A stretch of DNA of 64,000 nucleotides, taken from positions 62,001 through 126,000 of the forward strand of contig NZ_CANKZA010000002.1 in assembly GCF_947488465.1 (NCBI RefSeq), written 5' to 3'. The notes below the pieces were generated by a model. The model was not told the DNA's origin, did no database searches, and saw only the letters and a list, made by a program, of their open reading frames with translations. A program made the position numbers and the translations under genes. This DNA is from an uncultured Microbacterium sp. GTDB lineage: Bacteria > Actinomycetota > Actinomycetes > Actinomycetales > Microbacteriaceae. This document shows positions 25,583 through 33,970 of this stretch, piece after piece. Each line of letters starts with the position of its first letter. Positions within the stretch are counted from its first letter, which is position 1.

Positions 25583-26347
25583 TCAGGCGACGGTCTTCAC
25601 GAGGTGCAGCAGCACGGGTGCGGCGAACGCGGCGATGGCGCCACCGATGAGCGGGCCCACCACGGGGACCCAGGCGTACGACCAGTCGCTCGAGCCCTTG
25701 CCCTTGATGGGCAGCACCGCGTGGGCGATGCGGGGGCCGAGGTCACGGGCGGGGTTGATCGCGTAGCCGGTGGGGCCACCGAGCGACGCGCCGATGCCGA
25801 CCACGAGCAGGGCCACGGGCACCGCGGAGAGCGGGCCGAGGGCGCCGGGCACGCCGATCTGCACGTCGCCGTAGTCCGCGAACGCGAAGATCACGAAGAC
25901 CAGGACGAACGTGCCGATGATCTCGGTGATGAGGTTCCAGCCGTACGAGCGGATCGCGGGGCCGGTCGAGAAGACGCCCAGCTTGTTGGCCGGGTCGGGC
26001 TCCTCGTCGAAGTGCTGCTTGTACGCCAGCCAGCACAGTACGGCACCGATGAAGGCACCGATCAGCTGCGCCGAGACGGCGATGAGGAACTGCACGCCGC
26101 TGATCTTGCCCGCGATGAGCAGACCGAGCGAGACCGCGGGGTTCAGCTGCGCACCCGAGTACGCCGACACGAGCACACCGGCGAACACCGCGAGGCCCCA
26201 GCCCCAGTTGATCATCAGGGTGCCGCCGCCGTTACCCTTCGACTTGGCGAGGATGACGTTGGCGACGACGCCGCCACCGAGCAGGAGCAGCATCGCCGTT
26301 CCCACGAGTTCGGACAGGAAGTACAGCCCGAGATTGATGTCTTGCAT
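25583..26347 (-). CDS. glpF: Glycerol uptake facilitator (aquaglyceroporin)
   Basis: The 254-residue MIP-family channel has six membrane helices and both half-helix motifs: NPAVSLG in the first half and NPARDLGPR in the second. The aspartate after NPAR is typical of glycerol-conducting rather than water-only channels. It lets glycerol diffuse across the cytoplasmic membrane to GlpK, which traps it. The gene lies between glpD and glpK with gaps of about 70-100 bp. ATG at 26347 has only a weak AAAGGT site. Confidence 0.95.
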   Translation of the reverse strand: MQDINLGLYFLSELVGTAMLLLLGGGVVANVILAKSKGNGGGTLMINWGWGLAVFAGVLVSAYSGAQLNPAVSLGLLIAGKISGVQFLIAVSAQLIGAFIGAVLCWLAYKQHFDEEPDPANKLGVFSTGPAIRSYGWNLITEIIGTFVLVFVIFAFADYGDVQIGVPGALGPLSAVPVALLVVGIGASLGGPTGYAINPARDLGPRIAHAVLPIKGKGSSDWSYAWVPVVGPLIGGAIAAFAAPVLLHLVKTVA

Positions 26348-26451
26348 GTCGACATTGACCTTTCTGCAGGTGCGCGAGCGACGCCGCCGCGCACGGGATG
26401 TTCGCCTGAGGGTGGATGACCGGCGTCAGGCACGCCGGGGTTCGGGTGGGA

Positions 26452-28170
26452 TCAGACCGGCTGCGGTGCGAGCGAAGCCGTGCTGACGTCGATGCGGTGG
26501 GCGTCGCGCAGCGCCTCGGCGGCGGCGGCGACCTGGGCGTGGATCTCTTCGGCATCCCATCCGAGGGCGGGGGCCGCAGCCGTCGCGACCTCGACGAGCG
26601 TATCGCCGGTCACCCCGCCGACGAAGGCGATCGAGGTGCGGCGCAGCAGCAGGTCGATGAGCGAGACGACCTCTTCACGCTCGGCGAGCAGCGCGATCTC
26701 CTCCTGCGAGTAGCCGGGGGCGTGCGCGAGCGGGTGCTGACTGACCGGCAGGGTCGCGAGCAGCTCGGTGGCGTACGTGCCGTAGCGCTCGAGCATGCGG
26801 TCGGCGAACTCGGCGGCGTGCGCGCCGCGGTGCGCCTCGACCCAGCGGCGCCGGTCGGCGTCGCTGCGCGGGTAGCCGGCGCCGCCGCCGATCGCGAGGT
26901 CGGTGGTGGACACGGTGCGCTCGCGCCCGAGGATCTCCATCACGTCGGTCGAGATGTGCTGCGACAGGGCGCGGAAGGTCGTCCACTTGCCGCCGACGAG
27001 GCTCAGCACCGGCACTCCGCCCAGCGACGCGCGCTCGAGGCGGTAGTCGCGGGAGACGAATCCGGGCGCGACGTCGTCGTGCCGCGGCAGCGGGCGGATG
27101 CCGGAGAACGTGTAGACGATCTGCTCGCGCGAGACGGAGATGTGCGGGAACACCTGCGCGATCAGGTCGAAGAAGTAGTCGATCTCGTCGTCGGTGCAGA
27201 CGGTCGGCTTCGACGGGTCGGCGTCGATGTCGGTGGTGCCGACCATGACGCGCCCCTTGAGCGGGTAGATGAGGACGATGCGGCCGTCGGATGCCTCGAA
27301 GAAGATCTCGTTGCCCCGGGTCGCGTCGAGCAACTCGGTGTTCTCGAGCACGATGTGCGAGCCCTTGGTGCCGCCCATGAATCGGGTCGGCTGGCCGAGC
27401 TCGGCGTTGGTGATGTCGGTCCACGGTCCGCTGGTGTTGACGACCACCTTCGCGGTGAAGGGGAACTCCTCGCCGGTCACGTCGTCGCGGATGATGACCG
27501 ACGATCCGTCGGCGCCGACGACGGGGGCGTAGTTCGCCGAGCGCGCCGATTCTTCGCGCTGGCCGTCGCGCAGCACGTCGAGGGCGAGGCGCTCGGGGTC
27601 GTGCATCGAGGCGTCGTAGTACGTGGCGGTGTAGGCGAAGCGGTCGTCGAGGTCGGGGTAGAGCTCGTGCGACTTCTTGCGCCCGTGGAAGCGGTGACGG
27701 GGCACGGCGCCGCCGTCGCGCGAGAACGTGTCGTACATGACGAGGCCGGCCTTGATGAGCAGCGCCCCGCGCTCGCGCGGCTTGCCGCGGCCGTGCGAGA
27801 CGAGCAGGCGGAAGGGGGCGGTGAGGATGCCGGAGAAGGTCTTGTGGATCGGGATGGTCGTCGGCAGCGGCCGCACGTAGTGCGGGGCGTTGCGGACGAG
27901 CCGATTGCGCTCGGTGACCGATTCGCGGACGAGACGGAACTCGCCGTTCTCGAGGTACCGCACACCGCCGTGCACCATGTGGCTGGATGCCGAGGAGGCG
28001 CCGCTGACGTAGTCGCCGCGCTCCACGAGCGCCACGTCCACGCCCTGCAGGGCGAGGTCGCGGAAGGTCGCGATGCCGTTGATGCCGCCGCCGACGATGA
28101 GCACGTCGGCGTGCGGGCGGTCCCGCAGGGCCTGGATGTTCGATCGGTTCGTCGTCGCTGACGTAGTCAT
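26452..28170 (-). CDS. glpD: Glycerol-3-phosphate dehydrogenase, FAD-dependent
   Basis: The 572-residue flavoprotein has a Rossmann FAD motif, DVLIVGGGINGIATFRDLAL, near residue 22, then the glycine-rich SGASSASSHMVHGGVRYLE substrate-side segment. A C-terminal helical domain characteristic of GlpD follows. It oxidises glycerol 3-phosphate to dihydroxyacetone phosphate and passes electrons to the quinone pool at the membrane. It is the first gene of the glp operon; GGAAG precedes ATG at 28170. The promoter region contains the three operator-like repeats shared with the divergent SorC-family regulator. Confidence 0.96.
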   Translation of the reverse strand: MTTSATTNRSNIQALRDRPHADVLIVGGGINGIATFRDLALQGVDVALVERGDYVSGASSASSHMVHGGVRYLENGEFRLVRESVTERNRLVRNAPHYVRPLPTTIPIHKTFSGILTAPFRLLVSHGRGKPRERGALLIKAGLVMYDTFSRDGGAVPRHRFHGRKKSHELYPDLDDRFAYTATYYDASMHDPERLALDVLRDGQREESARSANYAPVVGADGSSVIIRDDVTGEEFPFTAKVVVNTSGPWTDITNAELGQPTRFMGGTKGSHIVLENTELLDATRGNEIFFEASDGRIVLIYPLKGRVMVGTTDIDADPSKPTVCTDDEIDYFFDLIAQVFPHISVSREQIVYTFSGIRPLPRHDDVAPGFVSRDYRLERASLGGVPVLSLVGGKWTTFRALSQHISTDVMEILGRERTVSTTDLAIGGGAGYPRSDADRRRWVEAHRGAHAAEFADRMLERYGTYATELLATLPVSQHPLAHAPGYSQEEIALLAEREEVVSLIDLLLRRTSIAFVGGVTGDTLVEVATAAAPALGWDAEEIHAQVAAAAEALRDAHRIDVSTASLAPQPV

Positions 28171-28215
28171 GTCACTTCCTTTTTCACGGCTGGTGAGACC
28201 TAGACTGGTGCGCGC

Positions 28216-28280
28216 TGAACGAATTCACAAGAGGCCTGAACGAACGTGCAGCGCGGCGAGCGCGGGTGCACGAATATGCA
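28216..28280. promoter_or_regulatory. Three phased operator repeats between glpD and its regulator
   Basis: TGAACGAATTCACA (28216), TGAACGAACGTGCA (28237) and TGCACGAATATGCA (28267) share TG-M-ACGAA-N4-CA. The starts are 21 and 30 bp apart, close to two and three helical turns, so all lie on one DNA face. They occupy the divergent promoter and probably bind the SorC-family protein encoded next door. The binding is inferred. Confidence 0.6.
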
Positions 28281-28294
28281 GTGAGAGGGAACCC

Positions 28295-29257
28295 ATGAGC
28301 GGGATCGAAGCCGACGCGCGCACGCGCGAGGCCCTGCACGTGGCCCAGCTGTACTACGAGCAGGACCGCACGATGGAGCAGATCGCGGCGGAGCTGAACG
28401 TGTCACGGTCATCCGTGTCTCGCCTCCTCGCGTACGCGCGTGAGATCGGTCTGGTCGAGATCACGGTGCACTCCCCGCAGCAGGGCAGCACCGCCGTCGC
28501 CCGCCGGATCGCGGAGCGGTACGGCATCTCGGTGCACGTCGTGAGCTCGCCGCCGCGCACCCCCGATGCCGAGCGGCTGGAGCGGACGGCGCGCGCCGCC
28601 GCGCGGGCGCTCGCCGCGACCCTCGACCCGAACGCCGCGATCGGCGTCGCGTGGGGCGCGACCGTGTCGGCGATCGCACGGCACCTGCCGCCCAAGCGGC
28701 TGCACAACTCGCAGATCGTGCAGATGAACGGCGCGGCGAACGAGATCACCTCGGGCATCGCCTACTCGGGCGCCATCCTGGAGCGGTTCGGGCAGAGCTT
28801 CGGCGCCGACGTGCAGCAGTTCCCCGTGCCGGCGCTGTTCGACGACCCGTCGACGAAGCAGCTGATGTGGCGGGAGCGCTCGGTGCGACGCGTGCTGGAT
28901 GCCCAGGCGCGCGTGCAGGTGTTCGTGTTCGGGCTCGGCTCGCCGACCGCCGACGTGCCCTCGCACGTCTACTCGGGCGGGTACCTCAGCGGCGACGACC
29001 TCCACTCGCTCATGCGCGACGGCATCGTCGGCGACTGTGCGACGGTGTTCTACCGCATCGACGGCAGCTCGTCGGGCATCCGCCTGAACGAGCGCTCGAG
29101 CGGGCCGAGCCTCGATGCGATCCGGCGGATCCCGCGGCGGCTGTGCGCGGTGTCGAGTCTGTCGAAGCTCGACGCGCTGAAGGGCGCGCTCGCCGCGCAG
29201 CTGATCACCGAGCTCGTGATCGAGGAGAGCCTCGCCCGGCGACTGCTCGAGGGCTGA
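28295..29257 (+). CDS. SorC/DeoR-type sugar-binding transcriptional regulator
   Basis: ATG at 28295, with a GAGAGGGAA ribosome site, gives 320 residues. The N-terminal helix-turn-helix is MEQIAAELNVSRSSVSRLLAYARE at about 28-51. The remainder is the SorC effector domain (PF04198 type) with GVAWGATVSAIARHLPPK, FVFGLGSP and the C-terminal KLDALKGALAAQLITELVIEE. Members bind phosphorylated sugars or polyols. Divergence from glpD and the shared repeats make glycerol 3-phosphate or dihydroxyacetone phosphate a likely ligand, but that is inference. It takes the place that GlpR holds in many other bacteria. Confidence 0.9.
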   Translation: MSGIEADARTREALHVAQLYYEQDRTMEQIAAELNVSRSSVSRLLAYAREIGLVEITVHSPQQGSTAVARRIAERYGISVHVVSSPPRTPDAERLERTARAAARALAATLDPNAAIGVAWGATVSAIARHLPPKRLHNSQIVQMNGAANEITSGIAYSGAILERFGQSFGADVQQFPVPALFDDPSTKQLMWRERSVRRVLDAQARVQVFVFGLGSPTADVPSHVYSGGYLSGDDLHSLMRDGIVGDCATVFYRIDGSSSGIRLNERSSGPSLDAIRRIPRRLCAVSSLSKLDALKGALAAQLITELVIEESLARRLLEG

Positions 29258-29263
29258 GCGCGA

Positions 29264-29280
29264 GAGCCCGCGACGGGCTC
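29264..29280. terminator. Small hairpin after the SorC-family gene
   Basis: GAGCCC, GCGAC loop, GGGCTC forms a perfect but short 6-bp stem just after the regulator stop, in the 86-bp convergent gap before the ECF T-component gene. It is a weak terminator candidate. Confidence 0.35.
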
Positions 29281-29343
29281 AACGACAGGTCCCGCGACGG
29301 CCGCGGCGACAGCCACGGCAACACCCTCAGCGCGGATACCAGG

Positions 29344-30174
29344 TCAGCCGGGGCCGAGGATGAAATTCCAGGCGCCGGTCGCGACGGCGACGGTAACCGC
29401 GATCACGGCGATCGCGGCGCCGACGGCGATGAGCGCCCACTCCCGGCCGCCGAATCGCGACGCTCGTGCCCACGTGCGGGGGCCGGGGGCGCCGAACGCG
29501 CGGGCCTCCATCGCCGTGGCGAGGGCCGAGCCGCGGCGGATGGCGAGCACGAACAGGGCGAAGGCCGCCGAGACCGCACGCCGCACCCGGCCGGTGTCGG
29601 CGACGCCGCGCGCTCGACGCGCGCGCTCGAGCGCCCGCCAATCGGAGGCGAGCAGACCGAGCAGGCGCATGCCGGCGAGCGCGCCCAGCACGAACCGCGC
29701 CGGCAGGCGCACGACCTGCGCCAGCCCGTCGGCGAGGTCGGTCGGATCGACGGTGACGAACAGCACGACCGCCGGCAGGCCGATCGCGAGCACGCGCAGG
29801 AAGGTCGCGACGGCGAGCAGCAGCGATCCCTCGCTGATGCGCACCAGCATCCATTCGACGTACACCTCGCCGCTCGTCACGCCGTACAGCGCGACGGTCA
29901 CTGCGCCGGTGAACGCGCCGAGCCAGACCGGCAGCGTCCGCAGCCAGAAGGTGCGCCACGGCAGCCCCGCTGCGAGCAGCAGCGGAATCTCGAGCACGAG
30001 GGCGACACCCGCCGACACCGGGTCGATCGACAGCACCAGCACGACCGCGATGAGCAGCGCCGCGGCGAGCTTGGCGACCGGATTGATCGTGGCGAACGCG
30101 CGCCGGGAAGAAGAAGAAGAAGAGGAGCGGGAGGAGGATGCCGCGGCGGAGCCGGCGACCGCGTCGACGCTCAC
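29344..30174 (-). CDS. ECF transporter transmembrane (T) component, YkoC type
   Basis: The 276-residue protein is a CbiQ-family T component. It has several membrane helices followed by the coupling-helix region with ARRARGV and AMEARAFGAPG, the ARG-type motifs that contact the ATPases. It starts with GTG at 30174 overlapping the ATPase stop (GTGA). The N-terminus contains a serine tract encoded by a run of TCT codons (30106-30130), which could be prone to slippage. With the S component and the double ATPase it forms a group I-like thiamine-precursor importer. Confidence 0.9.
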   Translation of the reverse strand: MSVDAVAGSAAASSSRSSSSSSSRRAFATINPVAKLAAALLIAVVLVLSIDPVSAGVALVLEIPLLLAAGLPWRTFWLRTLPVWLGAFTGAVTVALYGVTSGEVYVEWMLVRISEGSLLLAVATFLRVLAIGLPAVVLFVTVDPTDLADGLAQVVRLPARFVLGALAGMRLLGLLASDWRALERARRARGVADTGRVRRAVSAAFALFVLAIRRGSALATAMEARAFGAPGPRTWARASRFGGREWALIAVGAAIAVIAVTVAVATGAWNFILGPG

Positions 30175-31772
30175 GGAGTCCGCCCGCCGTCGCCGGTCGG
30201 CGCGGCCGCACCGACGCGCAGCCGCCGCGCGTGGAGCGCGTCGAGCACCTGCTCGTCGTGGGTGACGACGACCACGGCGAGCGGACCGCGGTCGTCGACG
30301 CCGTCGCGCAGCGCCGCGATCATCGCGACGAGCTCGGTCCAGGTGCGGGCATCCTGCCCGAACGTCGGCTCGTCGAGCACCAGCACGCGGGGGCGGGTGG
30401 CGAGCACGGCACCGACGGTCAGGCGCCGCTTCTGTCCGCCCGAGAGGGTGTACGGGTTGGCGGCGGCGAGCGGTGCGAGTCGCAGCCGCCCGAGCAGGTC
30501 GTCGACCCGTTCGGCGATCTCGTCTTCCGGCACCCCGAGCGCCCTCGGCCCCACCTCGAGCTCGCCACGCACCGTGCGGGCGAGTAGCTGATGCTCGGGC
30601 TCCTGGAACACCGTGCCGATGCGGGTCAGCAGGTCTTTCGAGCTCCAGGCGAACGGATCGTCGGCGCGCGGCGCAGGGCGGCGACGCGGTCTGCGGCGGG
30701 AGCGCCCGCGCACCCCCGCGGCCAGGGCGGCGGATGCCTCGACCTCGCCCGCGAGCGGGGCGAGCAGTCCCGCGACGGTCAGGGCGAGGGTCGACTTGCC
30801 CGCGCCGTTGCGCCCCACGATCCCGAGCACCTCGCCGGCGCGCACGTCGAAGCTCAGCGGTCCGGCGGCGGCGACACCGCGCTCGCGGCCGACCACGAGC
30901 TCCCGCGCCGACAGCAGCACCTCGCCCGGCGGCCCGGGCGGGGGCGGCAGCGGGAGCGCCGCCTGGGGCAGCCAGACGCCGGCTTCGGCGAGCGCCGCCG
31001 CCTGCGCGTCGAGCACGTCGGCGGGCGCGCCGTCGGCGATGACGCCCGCCTCACCGAGCACGATCACCCGATCGATGAGCGGCAGCCACACGTCGACGCG
31101 GTGCTCGATCACGACAAGCGTGGCACCCGTCTCGGCGAGCACCCGCCCGACGGCGTCGCGCACCTCGCGCACGCCCTCGGGGTCGAGGTTCGCGGTCGGT
31201 TCGTCGAGCAGGATCGCCCCGGGTCGCATCGCGACGACCCCGGCGAGCGCGAGGCGCTGCTTCTGCCCTCCCGACAGGTTCGCCGTGGAGCGGTCGGTCG
31301 GGACGTCGAGGCCGACGGCGGCGAGCGCCGCGTGCACGCGCGGCCAGATGTCGGCGCGCGGCACGCCCAGGTTCTCGCACCCGAAGGCGACGTCGTCGCC
31401 CACCCGCGCGAGGATCGTCTGACTGTCGGGGTCCTGCAGCACCATGCCCGCCCGGCCGCGCACCGATGCGGCGAGCGCCCCGTCGACGAGCAGCTCGCCC
31501 TCGTGCTCGCCCTCGTCCGCGCCGCCGAGGATGCCCGCGATGCCCTGCAGCAGCGTCGACTTGCCCGCGCCCGAGGCGCCGAGCAGCAGCACCCGCTCCC
31601 CCGGCGCGATGCGGAACGAGGCATCCCGCACCGCCCACGCCTGACGCGTCGCATACCGCCAGCCCCACCCGCGCGCCTCGATGGCGGCGGGGGCGGTCAC
31701 GCCAGCACCGGTCACGCCGGCAGCGCCCGGATCGCCCGTGCCCCGGGTCCCCTCGGTCTGGGCGGCGGTCAC
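30171..31772 (-). CDS. ECF transporter double ATPase, YkoD type
   Basis: GTG at 31772 overlaps the S-component stop and gives 533 residues with two fused ABC domains. The first has Walker A GASGAGKST, signature LSGGQKQRL and Walker B ILLDEPTANLD. The second has GRNGAGKST, LSGGQKRRL and VLVLDEPTFGQD. All catalytic motifs look intact. The protein supplies ATP hydrolysis for the S and T components at the inner face of the membrane. A single two-domain ATPase in place of separate A and A' proteins is the YkoD arrangement. Translation is coupled on both sides. Confidence 0.93.
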   Translation of the reverse strand: MTAAQTEGTRGTGDPGAAGVTGAGVTAPAAIEARGWGWRYATRQAWAVRDASFRIAPGERVLLLGASGAGKSTLLQGIAGILGGADEGEHEGELLVDGALAASVRGRAGMVLQDPDSQTILARVGDDVAFGCENLGVPRADIWPRVHAALAAVGLDVPTDRSTANLSGGQKQRLALAGVVAMRPGAILLDEPTANLDPEGVREVRDAVGRVLAETGATLVVIEHRVDVWLPLIDRVIVLGEAGVIADGAPADVLDAQAAALAEAGVWLPQAALPLPPPPGPPGEVLLSARELVVGRERGVAAAGPLSFDVRAGEVLGIVGRNGAGKSTLALTVAGLLAPLAGEVEASAALAAGVRGRSRRRPRRRPAPRADDPFAWSSKDLLTRIGTVFQEPEHQLLARTVRGELEVGPRALGVPEDEIAERVDDLLGRLRLAPLAAANPYTLSGGQKRRLTVGAVLATRPRVLVLDEPTFGQDARTWTELVAMIAALRDGVDDRGPLAVVVVTHDEQVLDALHARRLRVGAAAPTGDGGRTP

Positions 31773-32422
31773 ACGCGTGCGGTGGCCTCGCGTCCCGACG
31801 CGAATCTGCTGAGCGCGCCGGTGGAGGCCAGGGCCTTCATGAGCAGCCACCCGCCGAGACCGGCGATGACGGCTCCGGAGATCGTCGTGGAGGTGATGTA
31901 GACGGCGGTGAACGGCACGTCGGCGCCGGGGTACCAGAGGATGCGGTCGTTGATGCCGCAGGCGAGGCCGGATGCCGCGCCGGCGAGGAGAGCGACGGGA
32001 AGGGTCCACACCTTATACAGGAAGACCAGGAAGACGATCTCGGCACCGAGGCCCTGGACGAGGCCCGACGCGATCGTCAGCGGGCCCCACGCGTTGCCGA
32101 CGAGGGCGGAGATGACGGCGGCGACCGTCTCGGTGTAGAGCGCCGCACCCGGCTTTCTGATGATGAGGCCGCCGAGCACCCCGGCGATCAGCCACGGACC
32201 GGCGAGCAGACCCTGCAGGCCGGGGAGCAGCGGCTTGAGCACCGACGCGGGGCCCTCATAGCCGACGTTCCACAAGAGGAAGATGAGCGCGCACGCGACC
32301 GCGATCACGCTGGCGACGACGATGTCGACGATGCGCCAGCGGAAGCGGCCCGACGTGGGCGATCCGCCAGGCGGCGTCGCGGACGACGATGTGACGGTGG
32401 ACGAAGACGCCGAAGCGTGCAT
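31769..32422 (-). CDS. ECF transporter S component, YkoE type (thiamine/HMP)
   Basis: ATG at 32422, with a strong GGAGGAGAG ribosome site, gives 217 residues. A Ser/Thr-rich start precedes about six membrane helices. The segments RIVDIVVASVIAVACALIFLLW and AALYTETVAAVISALVGNAWG fit the YkoE family of thiamine or hydroxymethylpyrimidine transporters. The TPP riboswitch directly upstream supports that substrate. It heads the S-ATPase-T operon and sets substrate specificity. Whether it carries thiamine or HMP cannot be decided from the sequence. Confidence 0.92.
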   Translation of the reverse strand: MHASASSSTVTSSSATPPGGSPTSGRFRWRIVDIVVASVIAVACALIFLLWNVGYEGPASVLKPLLPGLQGLLAGPWLIAGVLGGLIIRKPGAALYTETVAAVISALVGNAWGPLTIASGLVQGLGAEIVFLVFLYKVWTLPVALLAGAASGLACGINDRILWYPGADVPFTAVYITSTTISGAVIAGLGGWLLMKALASTGALSRFASGREATARV

Positions 32423-32431
32423 GTTCTCTCC

Positions 32432-32518
32432 TCCCTGCGCCGGCATGATCCGGATCAGGTTCGACGGTCGAAGCGTGGATCGCTTCCTCTCAGCCCGGCT
32501 CACCGGACTCCCGTGGTT
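32432..32518 (-). promoter_or_regulatory. TPP riboswitch (THI element) of the YkoE operon
   Basis: Reading on the minus strand, ACGGGAGTCCGGTG opens the P1/P2 region, GCTGAGAGG is the pyrimidine-sensor consensus, and CCTGATCCGGATCATGCCGG with GCGCAGGGAGG completes the pyrophosphate-sensor side. All conserved boxes are in order. It ends about 10 nt before the start codon and overlaps the ribosome site, so control is likely at translation initiation: thiamine pyrophosphate would reduce expression. Confidence 0.95.
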
Positions 32519-32557
32519 GTGACGTCGAGTATATCCATCAGCAGGTAGTTTTAGCGG

Positions 32558-33970
32558 GTGACCATCGAAGACGCGCCCCCGTCATCGCGGCGCGCGCTCC
32601 GTGAGCAGCAGGCGGGCCCGGTCGCCGTGCCCCGGAAGAACGGGTCGCACGTCGCGCTGGGGTGGGTCGATGAGGATGCCGTCAGCATTCGCACCGCCCC
32701 GGATACCTCCGCCCCGTACCGCTGGGCGCTGCCCGACCTGCTGGCCACGCGCCCGCGCCGGTCGCCGTTCCGCGCCGGGGTCGTCGTCCCGCTCCTCGCC
32801 GTGTGCGCGATGGCGGGCGTCTACGCGGGCGCGACGCTCTTCTGGCCCCTGTACGCCGTCCCTCCGGCAGTGACCGCCGCGACGATCGAGGACATCGCCG
32901 CCCCGGTCACCACGATCGCGTGGCCGGAGGTGGGGTCGGCTGCCGTCGCGGTCCGCGGAATCGACTCGGTTCCGGCATCCACCACCGACGTCGCCCCCAT
33001 GGCGAGCATCACCAAACTGGTGACGGTGCTGATGGCGCTCGACGAAGCACCGTTCACGCTGGGCGAAGAGGGCGCGACCTTCTCGTTCACGCGCAGCGAC
33101 CGCGCCGCGTATTGGGATTACCTCGCGAACGACGAGTCGGCCCTCGATGTCCCCGTGGGCGGCACGCTCACGGAGTATCAACTGATGCAGGGGATCCTCA
33201 TCGGTTCTGCGGGCAACTACGCCGACCGCCTGGCCAGCACGTACTGGCCGACGGATGCCGTCTTCGCCCGCGCGGCCACGACGTGGCTGCGTGATCGCGG
33301 CCTGACCGACATCACCGTGGTCGACCCGACCGGAATCGATGAGGCGAACACCGCGACCCCCGCGAGCCTGATCGCACTGGCCGCGAGGGCGCTCGCGAAC
33401 CCGGTCGTCGCCGAGATCGTCCGCACCCCGAGCGTGACTCTGCCGGGCGCCGGCGACGTGGTCAACACCAACGATCTCCTGGGAGATCCCGGAGTGATCG
33501 GACTGAAGACCGGCAGCCTGTTCGGCGCGTACAACCTCCTCGCCGCGAAAGACGCGACCGTCGGCGACGAGACGGTGCGCGTCACCGCGAGCGTGCTGGG
33601 TCAACCGGATGACGAACTCCGCGACAGCGAGACGGCACGATTGCTCGACCAGGTGATCGGCGAGATCTCCCAGCCACAGGTGCTTCCCGCCGGCACCGTC
33701 GCCGGGGTCGTGACGACCCCCTGGGGGTCACGCGTGGAGATCATGACGGATGCCGATGCCTCCGCGATCCTGTGGAACGCCGCGGCGGCGACGACGACGA
33801 TCGATCTCGATCTGGCCGATGCGCGTGCAGCGAACGCCCCCGCGGGCGACGTGACGCTGACCGGTCCGCTCACTGCGCAGACCGTGGGCGTGCACCTGGC
33901 CGCAGACATCCCCGAACCGGATGCGTGGTGGCGCCTGACGCATCCCCTGGAACTCTGGGGACTTATCTGA
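32558..33970 (+). CDS. D-alanyl-D-alanine carboxypeptidase-like protein
   Basis: GTG at 32558, 6 nt after TAGTTT, gives 470 residues. A cytoplasmic N-terminus of about 72 residues is followed by a membrane anchor (73-95) and an extracellular S11-type serine peptidase domain. The active-site S150-ITK-153 and the KTGS motif are present; SAGN at 216-219 stands where SxN is expected, a slight variation. Such enzymes trim the terminal D-alanine of peptidoglycan stem peptides. The last 8 bp overlap the end of the convergent SLC13 gene. Confidence 0.88.
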   Translation: MTIEDAPPSSRRALREQQAGPVAVPRKNGSHVALGWVDEDAVSIRTAPDTSAPYRWALPDLLATRPRRSPFRAGVVVPLLAVCAMAGVYAGATLFWPLYAVPPAVTAATIEDIAAPVTTIAWPEVGSAAVAVRGIDSVPASTTDVAPMASITKLVTVLMALDEAPFTLGEEGATFSFTRSDRAAYWDYLANDESALDVPVGGTLTEYQLMQGILIGSAGNYADRLASTYWPTDAVFARAATTWLRDRGLTDITVVDPTGIDEANTATPASLIALAARALANPVVAEIVRTPSVTLPGAGDVVNTNDLLGDPGVIGLKTGSLFGAYNLLAAKDATVGDETVRVTASVLGQPDDELRDSETARLLDQVIGEISQPQVLPAGTVAGVVTTPWGSRVEIMTDADASAILWNAAAATTTIDLDLADARAANAPAGDVTLTGPLTAQTVGVHLAADIPEPDAWWRLTHPLELWGLI

